The notes under the pieces are model-generated. The model saw only the letters and a program-made list of their open reading frames with translations, was not told where the DNA came from and did not search any database. The position numbers were made by a program, and so were the translations under genes. A DNA stretch of 64,000 nt from Onchidella celtica (taxonomy: Eukaryota > Mollusca > Gastropoda > Systellommatophora > Onchidiidae): positions 4,472,629 through 4,536,628 of the forward strand of contig OZ007580.1 of the NCBI GenBank assembly GCA_963931925.1, given 5' to 3'. Shown here piece after piece: positions 25,821-36,872 of the stretch (position 1 is its first letter; the number at the start of each line of letters is the position of its first letter).

Positions 25821-27256
25821 CTCTAGGGGAGCAAAAATATACGTAGCTATCCCTAACCCCGTCCTTATCCTCAACCCTGATTGTCACGAGCAGAGTTAGG
25901 GTCTTGGGGATGTTACGACTGCACGAGAGGCAGCTAACTCACACTCGGACACAACCACACAAGAAAAGTATTAAATAACTAGAGCGTATATATGTCAGGC
26001 CGGTCAGGCCATAGTTTACATAAATATTAATAACAAACAAAAGACAATATATTCAAACCAAAAAACTCTAATTAATAACTTAACCAATGATATTCATGTA
26101 ACTATGGAGGTACTGCAATCAATAGCTAATAGGTATATTATACGAAACTAGATATCAATTTAAAGTGACAGTTGAGTCGCCACTGGCCAGTCGCCAGGCA
26201 AACTCTCCCTAAATCATATGGGCTTGAGTGTTAGGAGAGTCCAGTATGTTCAAAGCCTACAGAAGCACTCTTCGGCTTGTAGGTAATTTAAGCAGTTGCC
26301 AAAAGACTATATTTTATGCACAATCACTATTCAATTCATCAACAATGTGCTATATTATTCCAATCATACTATGGCAATAGATCTATGATACAGGACACTC
26401 GTGGTCGAGTGCCAGCTGGGGTTTCCTTAGTCTTCCTATGAGGCTGTAGTTCTCTCTCTTTCTCCGATCTCTAATTATGCTTGAATAAATAAGATATAGT
26501 ACCATTGGTCACGCCTACTGGTAGGCGCGAACATCAATACAGCTCAGCGTGGGCTTTCAAAGGTCAGCCCACTCAGACCTTTCTTTCTAGAGCTCAGTCA
26601 GTCCGTTAGGAAGGACTTCTTGTCTTCAAAGCACACAGTTCAGGTACTGGTCAACCGGAGATACTTCACGACACGATGCTTCTGCTCGTCTGTATTCCCC
26701 AAATCTGAACGTTAGACGATGTCTTATACTATCTAACTACCCAGCGTGCTAGTCCGCTGGCCCAATTAGTTCAGCTATCTCATAGGTCGAAACCTCCCAC
26801 CATTTTAATTGTAGTAATACGTCTGCACTATTCTACCAGCCAGTTAACGTGCAAAAACTTGTCTAGTCATACTTAACAATGTCAACTAGCCCCACCTTGT
26901 TTCACCCCTACTCCATTACTTATTAATCACGAACATTAAAACCCACAAGCGTGAATCTAACAGTTTAACTTTACATTTATTTACTCACCAACTATAATTC
27001 GCGAGGGCCGTTCAAGGCCACCAGCCAATTTCTCATGGCCCTGGTAAAACAACAACAACTCACTCTCTGCGTGAGTTTTAACAACATCTGAATCCCCGTA
27101 CCCGCGGCTCCCCGTACCCGCGGCTCCCCGTACCCTTTCCACCAACAAAAAATAAATGTGAAAGAATAATTCGTTAAGGCTGTTGTTAGGAGTATTTCTG
27201 GAGGAGTTCTCTAGCTCTGGAGCCACAGAAAGCTTTAAAAATACATACCCCTAGCC
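25821..27256. mobile_element. MITE with ctagggg termini, split by a larger insertion
   Basis: The left part (25821-25880) and right part (about 27088-27256) match the two halves of the uninterrupted copy at 46951-47180 read in reverse. Shared pieces are atccctaacccc, cttatcctcaaccct, aaggctgttgtt, ggagtatttc and taccccta. Between the halves is an insertion of about 1.2 kb. Short tandem copies of ccccgtacccgcggct lie at 27093-27135. Confidence 0.65.
25881..27087. mobile_element. 1.2-kb insertion inside the ctagggg MITE, solo-LTR-like
   Basis: The boundaries are inferred by comparison with the uninterrupted MITE at 46951-47180. The insert begins tTGTCACGAGCAG and ends near AACAACAt, with a possible 4-bp duplication ctga on both sides (25877-25880 and 27088-27091). 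There is no ORF of note inside. The first 12 bases resemble the terminus of the 1.15-kb LTR family elsewhere in this window, but the interior does not obviously match it. Confidence 0.45.
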
Positions 27257-27790
27257 CAAAAAAACTTGGGGGGGGGGGGTGGCGGGGGGGGGGGGGGGAG
27301 TAGGTGCTTGTAACAAAATTCACTTGGAAATAGAATGCTAATTATTTGGAGACTAAAAACCATTTGTGTCGTAACACGTGTTTGCCTTTTCTGTTACACG
27401 AGAAACGACACCTCCATCCGCCTTTTTAAGAATGGATAAAATACCTACATTTATGTATTTGTTCTTCTGCCCTATTCCATTGTTCACAATTTTTGTATGA
27501 GCAAATGTCATTTTAATGTCCTTCCCGCTCATTGGTGATTATTAATACAAAAACAAAAACAAACAAACACACACAAAAAAAAAACCCACATGACGTAAAT
27601 TTTATGATTATTGACGTCCGTAACTCACTTAAAATACACACATCTGCAATGTGATCATCTGAGCCGTGTCTAGCAGGCAACCAACCAAGACATAAACAAT
27701 TCACTGCTGGCCTCCTGTTCCCTCGCCCACCGCACGTTTCATTTGCTGCGTCATGTCCGCTGAATCGCGAAATATCATAAAAACCACAGA
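27257..27790. other. no gene seen; G-run
   Basis: A G-rich run at 27269-27300, then AT-rich sequence with A-rich stretches (27550-27586). Confidence 0.4.
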
Positions 27791-27799
27791 AAAACTGTG

Positions 27800-29165
27800 G
27801 GGTCGCAGCAGGGCTATAAGCAAGGTCAAAATTGGGCAAAAAGAAAAGGTTGTATGTTGCGAAACCCTGCGTGAGAAATAAAACCCAAACAATACAAAGC
27901 AAACTAAAGAGAAGACAGAAAATCGCAACATATGTCACAAATCCCGGACTGGGAGATGTAATAATTATAACAGGACAACAATCACGAACGAACACGTATA
28001 ACACTTAACGGAACAACCCATCAGACTCACACATTTATTAAACATAAAGATAAAGATAAAGACGCAATTACATACATTATATTACTCAATTAACTGCCGT
28101 CCAACGGCCTTCTTCCCTCAAGCACTCTTCCTCGGGTCCACAACCCGGTAGTTACTTTTAAAGGCACTTCGGCTTCAGCCTCTCCACTCAATGTCTTAAT
28201 ACATTTAGTATTTCTTTCGCACCGTAGTCTCTCAATAGCACCTCCCTATGGCAATAACACCTTAGCCTTCCAATAGCACCTCAACATGTCCAAAGCACGT
28301 TAATAGTTCAATTCACATTAGTATCTCAATGGCACAGTATATTAATATGACATGTAATACATCTTAAGAGCACATTAACAATTCGATACACATCCCTGTC
28401 TGTGGCCAGACTGCCACGATTCATGCGTTCCTCCTGTCCTGCTCGACAGCTTCACTCCACTGGCCTATGCGTAGCCTTCGGCCCTATGCTGGCCTATCCC
28501 CTGTGCCCACCGCGGGTGGCTTCTCGGCCCGACCCCGGCACCTACAAGAAGAACATTACATTGGTATAATACCATACCATTTCTAACCACTTCACCCCTC
28601 ATTACAAACCATGAAGCGTACACACAATAGTCCACCTTTCACTCACCACACATCTTACGGTAACACACCTCCACCGTACCACACAGCACTCACTCTCGCT
28701 ACGAATCCATGAACCTAACTTACATCTATCGCTCATGGCGCACATTTCTATACACAGTAATCACTGACTTCCACATTCCTCACATATGCTTATTTACATC
28801 ATGGTCATAGGCGAATATAATACATCAATCATCATAATTATAAATCATAGTTCAACCTACCAGTCATCACTGGAAAACACACAACAATCTCCCGACTGCC
28901 TCTGATCTCACGTCTGTCCCCTGGGACTCCTTAACTTGCAGTGATTGTCAGTACAGCGCTCTCGCCTCATGCCGACCCCCCAACTCACAACATTTCACGC
29001 TTTAGCGTTAACCCACAGAAGTCAATATAGGTGAGCAGCCTCACTATCCCGTGAGTCATTCCCTCACTTCCATGCCCCCGTAATCCTTGAATCCCGCTCA
29101 CTCCACTCGTGACAACATACAACCTTTTCTTTTTGCCCAATTTTGACCTATCTGCGGATACAGTC
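27800..29165. mobile_element. foldback repeat split by solo LTR 1
   Basis: The left arm (about 27825-27862, gtcaaaattgggcaaaaaga and aaaggttgtatgttgcg) and the right arm (29115-29152, acatacaaccttttcttttt and gcccaattttgac) are near-perfect complements. They are now 1.2 kb apart only because a solo LTR sits between them. Removing the LTR would restore a short foldback element like the one at 60765-61270. Confidence 0.7.
27933..29114 (-). mobile_element. solo LTR 1 of the 1.15-kb gypsy-type family
   Basis: Starts TGTCACAAATCCCGGACTGG and ends CACTCGTGACA, flanked by the 5-bp duplication acata (27928-27932 and 29115-29119). It shares most of its length with the LTRs at 52736-53885 and 59244-60397. 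Its right-hand 200 bases are diverged in a way shared with solo LTR 3, suggesting a subfamily. No internal region remains, as expected from LTR-LTR recombination. The strand is given as that of the coding element with the same LTR orientation. Confidence 0.93.
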
Positions 29166-29182
29166 TTGACTAGGAGGCACAG

Positions 29183-30335
29183 TGTCACGAGCAGGTGAGC
29201 TGGGATCAGTAGTTACGGGGGAAGGGGGTCGAGTAAAGTTAACCCACGGCCCACGGGTAATGAAAAGCGTGCATGTTGTGAGTGGGGGGGGGGGTCTGCA
29301 TGAGGCGAGAGCGCTGTACTACTATCACTGCAAGTTAGAAGGTCCCAGGGGACGGACGTGAGTGAGAACAGTCGGGAGATTGTGACAGTGGTTCCAGTGA
29401 TGACTGGTAGGTGGAACGATGATTGATAATTATGATTGATGTATTATATTCGTCTACGACCATGATGTAAATAAGTATATGTGAGGAATGTGGAAGTCCT
29501 TGATACTGTATATAGCAATGTGCGCCATGAGCGATAGATGGAAGTTAGCTTCATGGATTTGTAGCGAGAGTAAGTAGGGTGTAATACGGTGGAGGTGTTA
29601 CCGTAAGATGTTTGGTGAGTGAAATGTGAACTATTGTGTGTACGCTTCATGAGTTGTAATGAGGGGTGAAGTGATTAGAAATGGTATGGTATTATACCAA
29701 TGTAATGTTATTTTTGTAGGCGCCGGGGTCGGGCCGAAGAGCCGCCTACGGTGAGCACAGGGGATAGGCCAGCATAGGGCCGAAGGCCACACATAGGCCA
29801 GGAGTGAAGCTGTCGGTGTAGGACAGTCGCAGCACATGAGTCGTGGCAGTCTGGCCACAGACAGGGATGTATATATGATCGTGAATGTGCTATTAAGATG
29901 TACTACTGTGACATGGATGTATTACTGTGCGAATGAGATATTCATGTGAATTGAAGTATTAACGTGCTATGGCCACGTGAGGTGTATAGGAGGCTAAAGT
30001 GTATTGCCATAGGGAGGCGCTATTGAGAGACTGTGGTGTGAAAGAATACTAGTGTGTCATTAAGACCCTGAGTGGAGAGGCTGAGGCCGAGGTGTCTTTA
30101 GAAGTAATTACCGGGTTGTGGACCCGAGGAAGTGTGCTTACGGAAGAAGGCCGTGGACGGCAGTTAACTTGAAGAATATAATGTATGTATGTAATTGCAC
30201 TGTTATCCTTATCTTTATATTTATGTTTAATAAATGTGTGAGTCTGATGGGTTGTTCTGTTAAGTGTTATACTTGTTCGTTCGTGATTGTTGTCCTGTTA
30301 TAACCATCGCATCTCCCAGTCTGGGATTTGTGACA
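29183..30335 (+). mobile_element. solo LTR 2, opposite orientation, same family
   Basis: Starts TGTCACGAGCAGGTGAGCTG and ends CAGTCTGGGATTTGTGACA, the reverse complement of the full element's LTRs. It is flanked by the 5-bp duplication cacag (29178-29182 and 30336-30340). By eye it is closer to the LTRs of the 52736-60397 element than solo LTR 1 is. It stands only 68 bases from solo LTR 1 in inverted orientation. Confidence 0.94.
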
Positions 30336-30500
30336 CACAGGCCTTACTCAGAAATTAGCTGAGACTCTCCGCCTTACCTGGGAAGAAGCTGCTGCGCCCT
30401 CCCGCCGTCTCCGTGTACGGCTTTTTGTCTCAACTCCCGGGAAAATCAACAAGTGACTACATTTCTTTTCTTTACTGTATATTTGATTGATCTGACTTTA
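30336..30500. other. short unassigned stretch
   Basis: Nothing recognised between solo LTR 2 and the SINE-like tail. Confidence 0.4.
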
Positions 30501-30575
30501 ATAATAATAATAATGGATGGCATTTATATAGCGCATATCCATTACAAAAATGCTCTATGCGCTTTACAGAAACAT
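30500..30575 (-). mobile_element. SINE-like element tail fragment
   Basis: The minus strand reads gcgcatagagcatttttgta, ggatatgcgctatataaatg, ccatccatt and (ATT)n, the same 3' end as the copies at 12614, 44837 and 46730. The 5' part is missing. Confidence 0.65.
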
Positions 30576-30628
30576 GTCAAAAAATACATGGGTAAACTCA
30601 CACACACAACCCACATTGATACACACAT

Positions 30629-31700
30629 AATAATAATAATAATAGATAGCTTTTACATAGACTAGAAACTCTCATACAAATGACATTTTAACATCCTTTT
30701 AAACTGTGAAAATACTTGCGAACTGCGGACATCTAAAGGAATCTCATTCCACACCCTGGGCCCAACATGGCTGAAAGCCCTTTCACCAAAACTTTTTAGG
30801 TTCACTACGGGTACTTTTAGTCTAAGGTTGTCAGAAGATGATCTTAATGCTCTTGCAGGGCGATGCAGTTCTATAAGTTCTGAAATATACTCTGGCGACA
30901 TGTTGTTGACACATTTATAACAAAATAAAGCCAATTTATATTTTATTCGCTGCTCAATAGGTAGCCAGTGGAGCTCCTTAAATATTGGTGTTATGTGATC
31001 TATCCTTTTTCTTCTTGTTATTAGTCTTGCAGCATTATTTTGGATTAACTGAAGCTTATTGATTTTACTTTTTGGAAGACCACTTAGCAGTATGTTACAA
31101 TAGTCCAGCCTAGAGAGAAACAGCGATGTTACAAGCTGTTTTGTTACTTCAGTAGTTAGGCAGTGCCGTATACTGCTGATTTTCCGTAACTGGAAATTAA
31201 GATTCTTACACAGCTGACTAATAAATGGTGACATTGACATCTCTGCATCTAAGATTGTGCCCAGATCTTTTACTTTACTTGTCATTTTAATAAGATGGCC
31301 ATTTACATTGAGATCTGGTGGATTGATTTTTTGTTTTGGATTCGTTATGAGCATAACTTCTGTTTTCTCATCATTTAGTTTTAGCTTATTATCATCCATC
31401 CGTTTCTTAACTTCTTGTATGCAATGCTCCATTGTTTTTATCGTATCATCTAGGTTTTCAAGATCACATGCTTTATATATTTGGCTATCATCAGCATATT
31501 GGTGGTATTGAAGATCATATTTTCTGAAAATATCAGCAAGAGGTTGGGTGTATAATGTGAAAAGAATTGGGCCCAAAACAGAACCTTGAGGTACCCCAAA
31601 ATTGAGTGTTTGGACATGAGAACAACTATCATTGACTCTCACACATTGTTTTCTATTTGAAAGATAGGACTGAATGTTCTCAGCTGACATTATAGCACGG
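30629..31700 (-). pseudogene. 5'-truncated CR1/L2-like LINE: C-terminal half of reverse transcriptase ORF
   Basis: An open frame of 342 codons (31690-30662, minus) covers the second half of a non-LTR reverse transcriptase. The motifs are FGVPQGSVLGPILFTLYT, then YADDSQIYK with the catalytic Asp pair, followed by the thumb/C-terminal part LFLSRLDYCNILLSGLPKS, LHWLPIEQRIKYKLALFCYKC and GPRVWNEIPLDVRSS. It ends HLYESF-stop. Downstream is a short tail and (ATT)n at 30636-30650, the expected 3' end for this group. The endonuclease and first RT motifs are missing, so the copy is a typical 5'-truncated insertion, but the remaining frame is unbroken. The clade is inferred from motif style. Confidence 0.88.
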
Positions 31701-33620
31701 CTTCTCTCGGGAAATCCGATAATAAAACAATTTTAATTCTTGCAGTTCCTGTTACCTGAACAATTCATGTTGGCTAACGTCATGAGTAACGACTTTACCA
31801 ACAAAAAAACTTTTAGTTAGTGTCAAGACCAAAAATTGGGTAGGGCGGAGGTAGACGGGAGACAGGCGGTTTAGGTGCTATAGTCCGTTCACCGAGGCAT
31901 GATCACAGAAAACTGCTCGAAGCGTTGCAACCGTCGACGATATTTGAATGTAATTTGGCGTGAAGTCTTAAATTTGTGATGATCCTAACCCAGATTTTTT
32001 GCCCCCGAATTATTCAAGTAGTTTTCGAGTTTGTTTATTTTATTTGCGGTATATAGATAAAGAGAGTACCGACAAGGGTAAACATTTAGGTGCTTTGCTG
32101 TAATGATTTAACACATGGTTTTGAGTCCCACTAAAATGTGGTACAGCACGTGATTAAAGTGAGTTTAAAAACAAACTCTCGTGATTGTTCACTGGTAGGC
32201 CAACACAGTGTCAGAGGCGTTGTCAGAGATCTTTCAATTTCAGAATTCCTTTCATCGTGGTATTAAACATCAAAATCAATACGATGCGGAACATTGGAGA
32301 ACAAGACCTTCAAACTGTCAGACATCCAAAATCTAACTCATGCAGCATTGAAAACAGTTGCTGCAGAATTTTTCTGCAAGTGAGAGGACCATGTATCGCG
32401 GTTGGAGGAAGAATACTGGCAAAACGAGGGCCTTCATTTTATTCAACCGAATATCGTCATCAATCCAATGGAGACATCCGACTCAGAAAGCGACTGAGAT
32501 GATAAAACATTAAAAAACATCGAAAAGTCCTTGCCCGTTTTGAAAAAACAAACAAAAAACACCTTTTTAGGGCTAACCTTTCTATTGGGTCTAAGGTGGT
32601 CCCAAGTCCGCATACCTGATCATTGTACCCACAAAGCCATGCTCTTGCAATGACAGGGACTCAGAGGGGAATACAGATTGGAAAGCTTAGCTACTTTACA
32701 AACTTTATCTTTCATAGAATGTTACCGTTTAGCATAACTAGAAGACTGTTTTCAATTGATAAGTAATGAATCTGTAGTAGCTTTATCTTACAGGAAAGGA
32801 ACAATAAATGCATTTACATGTAAAACAAACCTCAAGTCCGTAACGTGATGCTACGCCACTGCAATTCACCACAGATTGTTACTATATTTAGGAATTTAGA
32901 TCAACTACAGGGAAACGAGAAGTGACAGATCATGTTGGAACACACGTATACTGTAAACGTCTATAAGTTTGGGACCATTCAATTGAAAACAAAGAAAAGA
33001 TCAATGGAATTCGCCGCTTTAAAAGAACGGTGCTGTGCATAGACTTCAAATTCAAGATTTGTAGGGTCATGATAAATGTAACACTGAATGCAAAAATTCA
33101 GGACGCTGTATTTCGTAATAGCTGAGAAAATCCAACTGAACCGTGATCACGCCTCGGTGAACGGCTATAGAAAAATATGGCAGTGAGCGATCCCTACACA
33201 AATACCTCCCCCCCCCCCCCCTTTTTTTTTCTCCTCCTCTCTCCCCTCTTCCTCCGCTCATTCCCTCCCCCAGTCACACAGACACATCGAAAAAACAAAA
33301 TCATCTCCCATTGACTTTGTGGAGAGTCCAGGTTTTTATTTATTATGATTCGGCTATGTCTTATGTAGACAGAATGGTGAAAACTTGCAATTTCGGTTCT
33401 AGTTTTACTGACTGCCCTTTCCGGTAGTGCAAGGTGGCTTCTTCATTTTGTCCTTCTGTTTAGTGTTAAACTTTCTAAAATATCCCCATCTTCAACATAA
33501 CACAAGGCGTTCAGAGTAAAAGGATCAGAGAAGAAACAGGGAGAAGCAATTAAAAATGTTAGGTTTTCCAAACCATTCTATATAGGCCCATTTCACAGAT
33601 ATGCCATCTTTGATGTAAGG
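31701..33620. other. no gene recognised
   Basis: Unique-looking AT-rich sequence. There is a C-run then T-run at 33207-33229 and a CT-rich patch to about 33260. No splice-supported coding stretch was found. Confidence 0.4.
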
Positions 33621-33636
33621 ACCGACGCATCACCAT

Positions 33637-36600
33637 CATCATCATCATCATTGCCTTTCTCACCCTGGATCAGGGTATAGGCCACCAACAAACACTTTCC
33701 ATCCCTCTCTATCATGGGCCAGCCTCTTTACATTATTCCAAGTCTTTCCGCTTCGTTGCACATCATTTTCTCTGGCCCTTCTCCACGTTCCGCGCGGCCT
33801 TCCTCTTGATCTCTTGCCCTGGGGATTCCAATCCAATACCTTCTTCGTGATGCTGTTTCCTGGCCTCCTGAGAGTGTGGCCGATCCATCTCCATCGCCTC
33901 CTACCAATTTCCTCTCTGACTGGGCTCTGTCTTGTTCTTTTCCATACAATTTCATTGCTGACCTTGTCTGTCCATCTGATCTTAAGTAGCTTCCTCAAAC
34001 ATCTGTTGATGAAAACTTGGATTCTCTTTATGCAGGCCTGAGACGCATTCCAAGTCTCACACCCATACAACAGGACTGACTTCACGTTCGAGTTGAATAT
34101 CCTCAGCTTTGTGTTTAGAGATATATCCTTGGTTCTCCAAATCTTGCTCAAGGACGTGAAAGCTGCCTGTGCCTTTCCAATTCGTGCTTTGACTTCTGCC
34201 TCTGTTCCTCCCTTATTGTCAATGATACTACCAAGATAGCAGAAGGACTCTACATCTTCCAGTGGTTGATCTCCTACTCTGACTTGTGCGCTTGGGGGTG
34301 CAACAATTTTTAGGACCTTCGACTTCGCAGGATGTATCCTCAATCCAATAGATTCTGAAATTTTGTTTAGAGCTGTAGTCTTTGCTTGCATCTGGTCGTG
34401 TGTGTGTGACAATAGTGCCAAGTCATCTGCAAAATCTAGATCGTCCAGCTGTGTCCATGGGGTCCATTGTATGCCATTTCTTCCTCCACTGGTGGTTTCT
34501 TTCATAAGCCAATCAATCACCAGGACAAACAGAAATGGGGACAGCAAACAACCCTGCCTAACACCAGTCTTGATATCAAAGCTGTCAGTAAGCTCGCCAT
34601 CGTGTACGACTCTGCAACTTGTCCCCTCGTACATGCTCTTGATAAGGTTCACCATCTTCTCTGGGATTCCATAATGTCTCAATATTCTCCACAGTGTTTC
34701 TCTATCGATGCTATCAAAGGCCTTCTCGTAGTCAAGGAAGTTCACTATCAGTTGGGAGTTCCACTCTAGCGACTGCTCTACTATGATTCTCAGCGTGGCG
34801 ATCTGGTCGGTGGTTGATCGATTACTCCTGAAACCAGCTTGCTCCTCACGAAGTTTTGGGTCTGTTGCATTCTGTATTCGCTTGAGAATAATCCGGTTGA
34901 AAACCTTTCCTGGGATGGAGAGAAGTGTAATTCCTCTGTAGTTACTACAATTGCTGAGGTCCCCTTTTTTTGGAAGCTTCACGAGGTGTCCTTCCTTCCA
35001 GTCCTTTGGAAACTTGCCTCCGATCCAAATCCTCGAGAATAGTGAGTGCAGACCCTCTGCAGCCCCAGCAGCATCTGCCTTCAGCGCCTCTGGTGGGATC
35101 TGATCTGGTCCAGCTGCCTTGCCTCGATTTAACTGCTTTATGGCATCATTAATCTCTGCTTTAGTCGGAGGGTCGCAACTGATCGGTAAATCATTTCTTG
35201 CGGGTAGAATGTCGGGTGGGTTGCTTGGTGGAGGTCTGTTCAAGAGGCTGTTAAAATGTTCTATCCATCTTTTTGCCTGAGCTTCCTTTCCAAAAATAGC
35301 CTTCCTGTTGTAATCCTTGACAGGAACTTCAGGTTTTCCATATTTTCCAGCAAGAGTCTTTGTAGTCTGGTAGAGGATCCTCATGTGTCCTCCTGTTGCT
35401 GCCTTCTCTGCTTTCTCTGCTAACATTCCTATGAACTCCTCTTTGTCTTTTTTAATTGATTTTTTGACCTCTTTAGCTGATGCTCGGTACTCTTCCTGGT
35501 TACCAACTCTTGAGCTTCTTGTACGACTTGCATTTACCTGTTCTTTTAGGTCTCTTCTTATCCTTATCAAGTCCAGTGATTTTTGACTGATCCATTCCTT
35601 GTGATCCACTTTCTTTTCCCCAAGAACATCCTGACATGTCGATGTAAGTACTCCTTTTACCTTAGCCCAGTGAGTCTCCAAATCTACTGTCTCTTCGAGG
35701 TCAACAAGGGGTTTGAATCTATTCCTCAGTGTCAGCTGGAACTCTTCCTTCTTGTCTCCATCCAGAAGGCTCACTTGAAACTTTCTCCTCTTTGTTCCTG
35801 CTCTGGTACCTTGTTTCTTGAGGCGGAGTTTGAGTCTTGCCAGCAGCATGTGATGGTCAGATCCAACATCAGCTCCTCTCTGTACTATGACATCCTCCAG
35901 TGAGCGTCTGAATCGTCGGGTGATGCAAAAGTGGTCAATCTGGTTTTCAGTTACTCCATCCGGTGAAATCCAAGTGGCCTTATGGATCCTCTTGTGTGGG
36001 AATACTGAACCTCCAATCACATAGCTGTTAAATGCGCAGAAACTTGCAAACCGTTCTCCATTCTCATTCATTTGTCCCAAACCATTGCACCCCATAATGT
36101 CCTCATACCCTGTATTGTCCTGTCCTATCTTGGCATTGGCGTCTCCCATTATAATGTTCACATCTTTTCTTGGCAATGTGTCAACTATTTCCTGAAGCTG
36201 GTTGTAGAAATCGTCCTTGTCCTCATCGGTTGCTTCATTTGTTGGGGCGTATATCTGCACAATGTTCATGTTGATGTTCTTGTTCTTTGTAGTAAATGAT
36301 GCCAATATAATTCTCCTTCCGTAGGGTTCCCATCCCCTCAGTGACCTCTGGGCGTGCTTGCTCAAGATGATCGCTACTCCTTCTGTATGCTTTTTGTCCT
36401 CCCTTCCAGAATACAAAATCTTTTCCCCAGAGTTAAGTTGTTTCAGTCCGGACTGTATCCAGCGGGTCTCGCTAACTCCAAGTATGTGCAGTCTGTATCG
36501 CCTCATCTCCATTGTAACCTGGGCACTCTTTCCTGCTTCATACATGGAGCGGACATTCCACGACGCAATCCGGAGTGACTTGTTTGATGAAGGAGCAGTC

Positions 36601-36858
36601 AGGCCAGTGGAGTCCTTTCGGCTTTGTCCATTGTCCTTCATTGAATCTACAGGTGCAGATGCTCCCCCTTCTCCCAAGATAAAAGACTGATTTAAAGTAT
36701 TTGCTTGTGTTTCTGTAACTGGTTTATTTTTACAGGGTGGGTAGTTGGCCCACCGCCAACTGGCTCTTCTCGGGAGACCAGGACCTTTGCACCTTTAGTC
36801 GCCTCTTACGACACGCAGTATCACGTCAGATGTATTCTTTGCTGTCCCCGCATCTGCA
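33637..36858 (-). mobile_element. full-length RTE-like non-LTR retrotransposon with target-site duplication
   Basis: Minus-strand element. Its 5' UTR (36858-36678) contains gtcgtaagaggcgactaaag. It has one long ORF (36677-33660) and a 3' end made almost directly of a simple (GAT)n repeat (33637-33652) with no poly-A. The 14-bp sequence cgacgcatcaccat occurs at both edges (33623-33636 and 36859-36872), the expected target-site duplication. A tiny 3' UTR and trinucleotide tail are typical of the RTE clade. Length is about 3.2 kb. Confidence 0.9.
33660..36677 (-). CDS. RTE-like LINE protein: AP-type endonuclease plus reverse transcriptase, intact
   Basis: 1005 codons, no stop or frameshift. The N-terminal apurinic-type endonuclease (about residues 30-290) has LRIASWNVRSM, the catalytic Glu in SETRW, QIYAPTNEA, GDANAKIG and GSDHHMLLARL. 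After a lysine-rich linker, the reverse transcriptase (about 520-790) shows SNYRGITLLSIPGKVFNRI, FLDYEKAFDSIDRETLW, GVRQGCLLSPFLFVLVIDW and LDFADDLALLSHT, with the catalytic DD. The C-terminal region has LLYGCETWNASQACIKRI and a basic RRRWRWIGHTLRRPG patch. All residues I can check for nicking and polymerisation are present. There is no separate ORF1, which agrees with RTE elements. The upstream Met at 36677 is used; an internal Met (MKDNGQ) 12 codons later is possible. Confidence 0.93.
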   Translation of the reverse strand: MGEGGASAPVDSMKDNGQSRKDSTGLTAPSSNKSLRIASWNVRSMYEAGKSAQVTMEMRRYRLHILGVSETRWIQSGLKQLNSGEKILYSGREDKKHTEGVAIILSKHAQRSLRGWEPYGRRIILASFTTKNKNINMNIVQIYAPTNEATDEDKDDFYNQLQEIVDTLPRKDVNIIMGDANAKIGQDNTGYEDIMGCNGLGQMNENGERFASFCAFNSYVIGGSVFPHKRIHKATWISPDGVTENQIDHFCITRRFRRSLEDVIVQRGADVGSDHHMLLARLKLRLKKQGTRAGTKRRKFQVSLLDGDKKEEFQLTLRNRFKPLVDLEETVDLETHWAKVKGVLTSTCQDVLGEKKVDHKEWISQKSLDLIRIRRDLKEQVNASRTRSSRVGNQEEYRASAKEVKKSIKKDKEEFIGMLAEKAEKAATGGHMRILYQTTKTLAGKYGKPEVPVKDYNRKAIFGKEAQAKRWIEHFNSLLNRPPPSNPPDILPARNDLPISCDPPTKAEINDAIKQLNRGKAAGPDQIPPEALKADAAGAAEGLHSLFSRIWIGGKFPKDWKEGHLVKLPKKGDLSNCSNYRGITLLSIPGKVFNRIILKRIQNATDPKLREEQAGFRSNRSTTDQIATLRIIVEQSLEWNSQLIVNFLDYEKAFDSIDRETLWRILRHYGIPEKMVNLIKSMYEGTSCRVVHDGELTDSFDIKTGVRQGCLLSPFLFVLVIDWLMKETTSGGRNGIQWTPWTQLDDLDFADDLALLSHTHDQMQAKTTALNKISESIGLRIHPAKSKVLKIVAPPSAQVRVGDQPLEDVESFCYLGSIIDNKGGTEAEVKARIGKAQAAFTSLSKIWRTKDISLNTKLRIFNSNVKSVLLYGCETWNASQACIKRIQVFINRCLRKLLKIRWTDKVSNEIVWKRTRQSPVREEIGRRRWRWIGHTLRRPGNSITKKVLDWNPQGKRSRGRPRGTWRRARENDVQRSGKTWNNVKRLAHDREGWKVFVGGLYPDPG

Positions 36859-36872
36859 CGACGCATCACCAT

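Noticed and set aside
32185..32502. 105-codon frame in the unannotated stretch
   Set aside because: No motif, no flanking splice signals; length expected by chance.
33660..36677. Host 'endonuclease-reverse transcriptase' gene
   Set aside because: Flanking 14-bp duplication, repeat tail and domain content show a mobile LINE, not a host gene.
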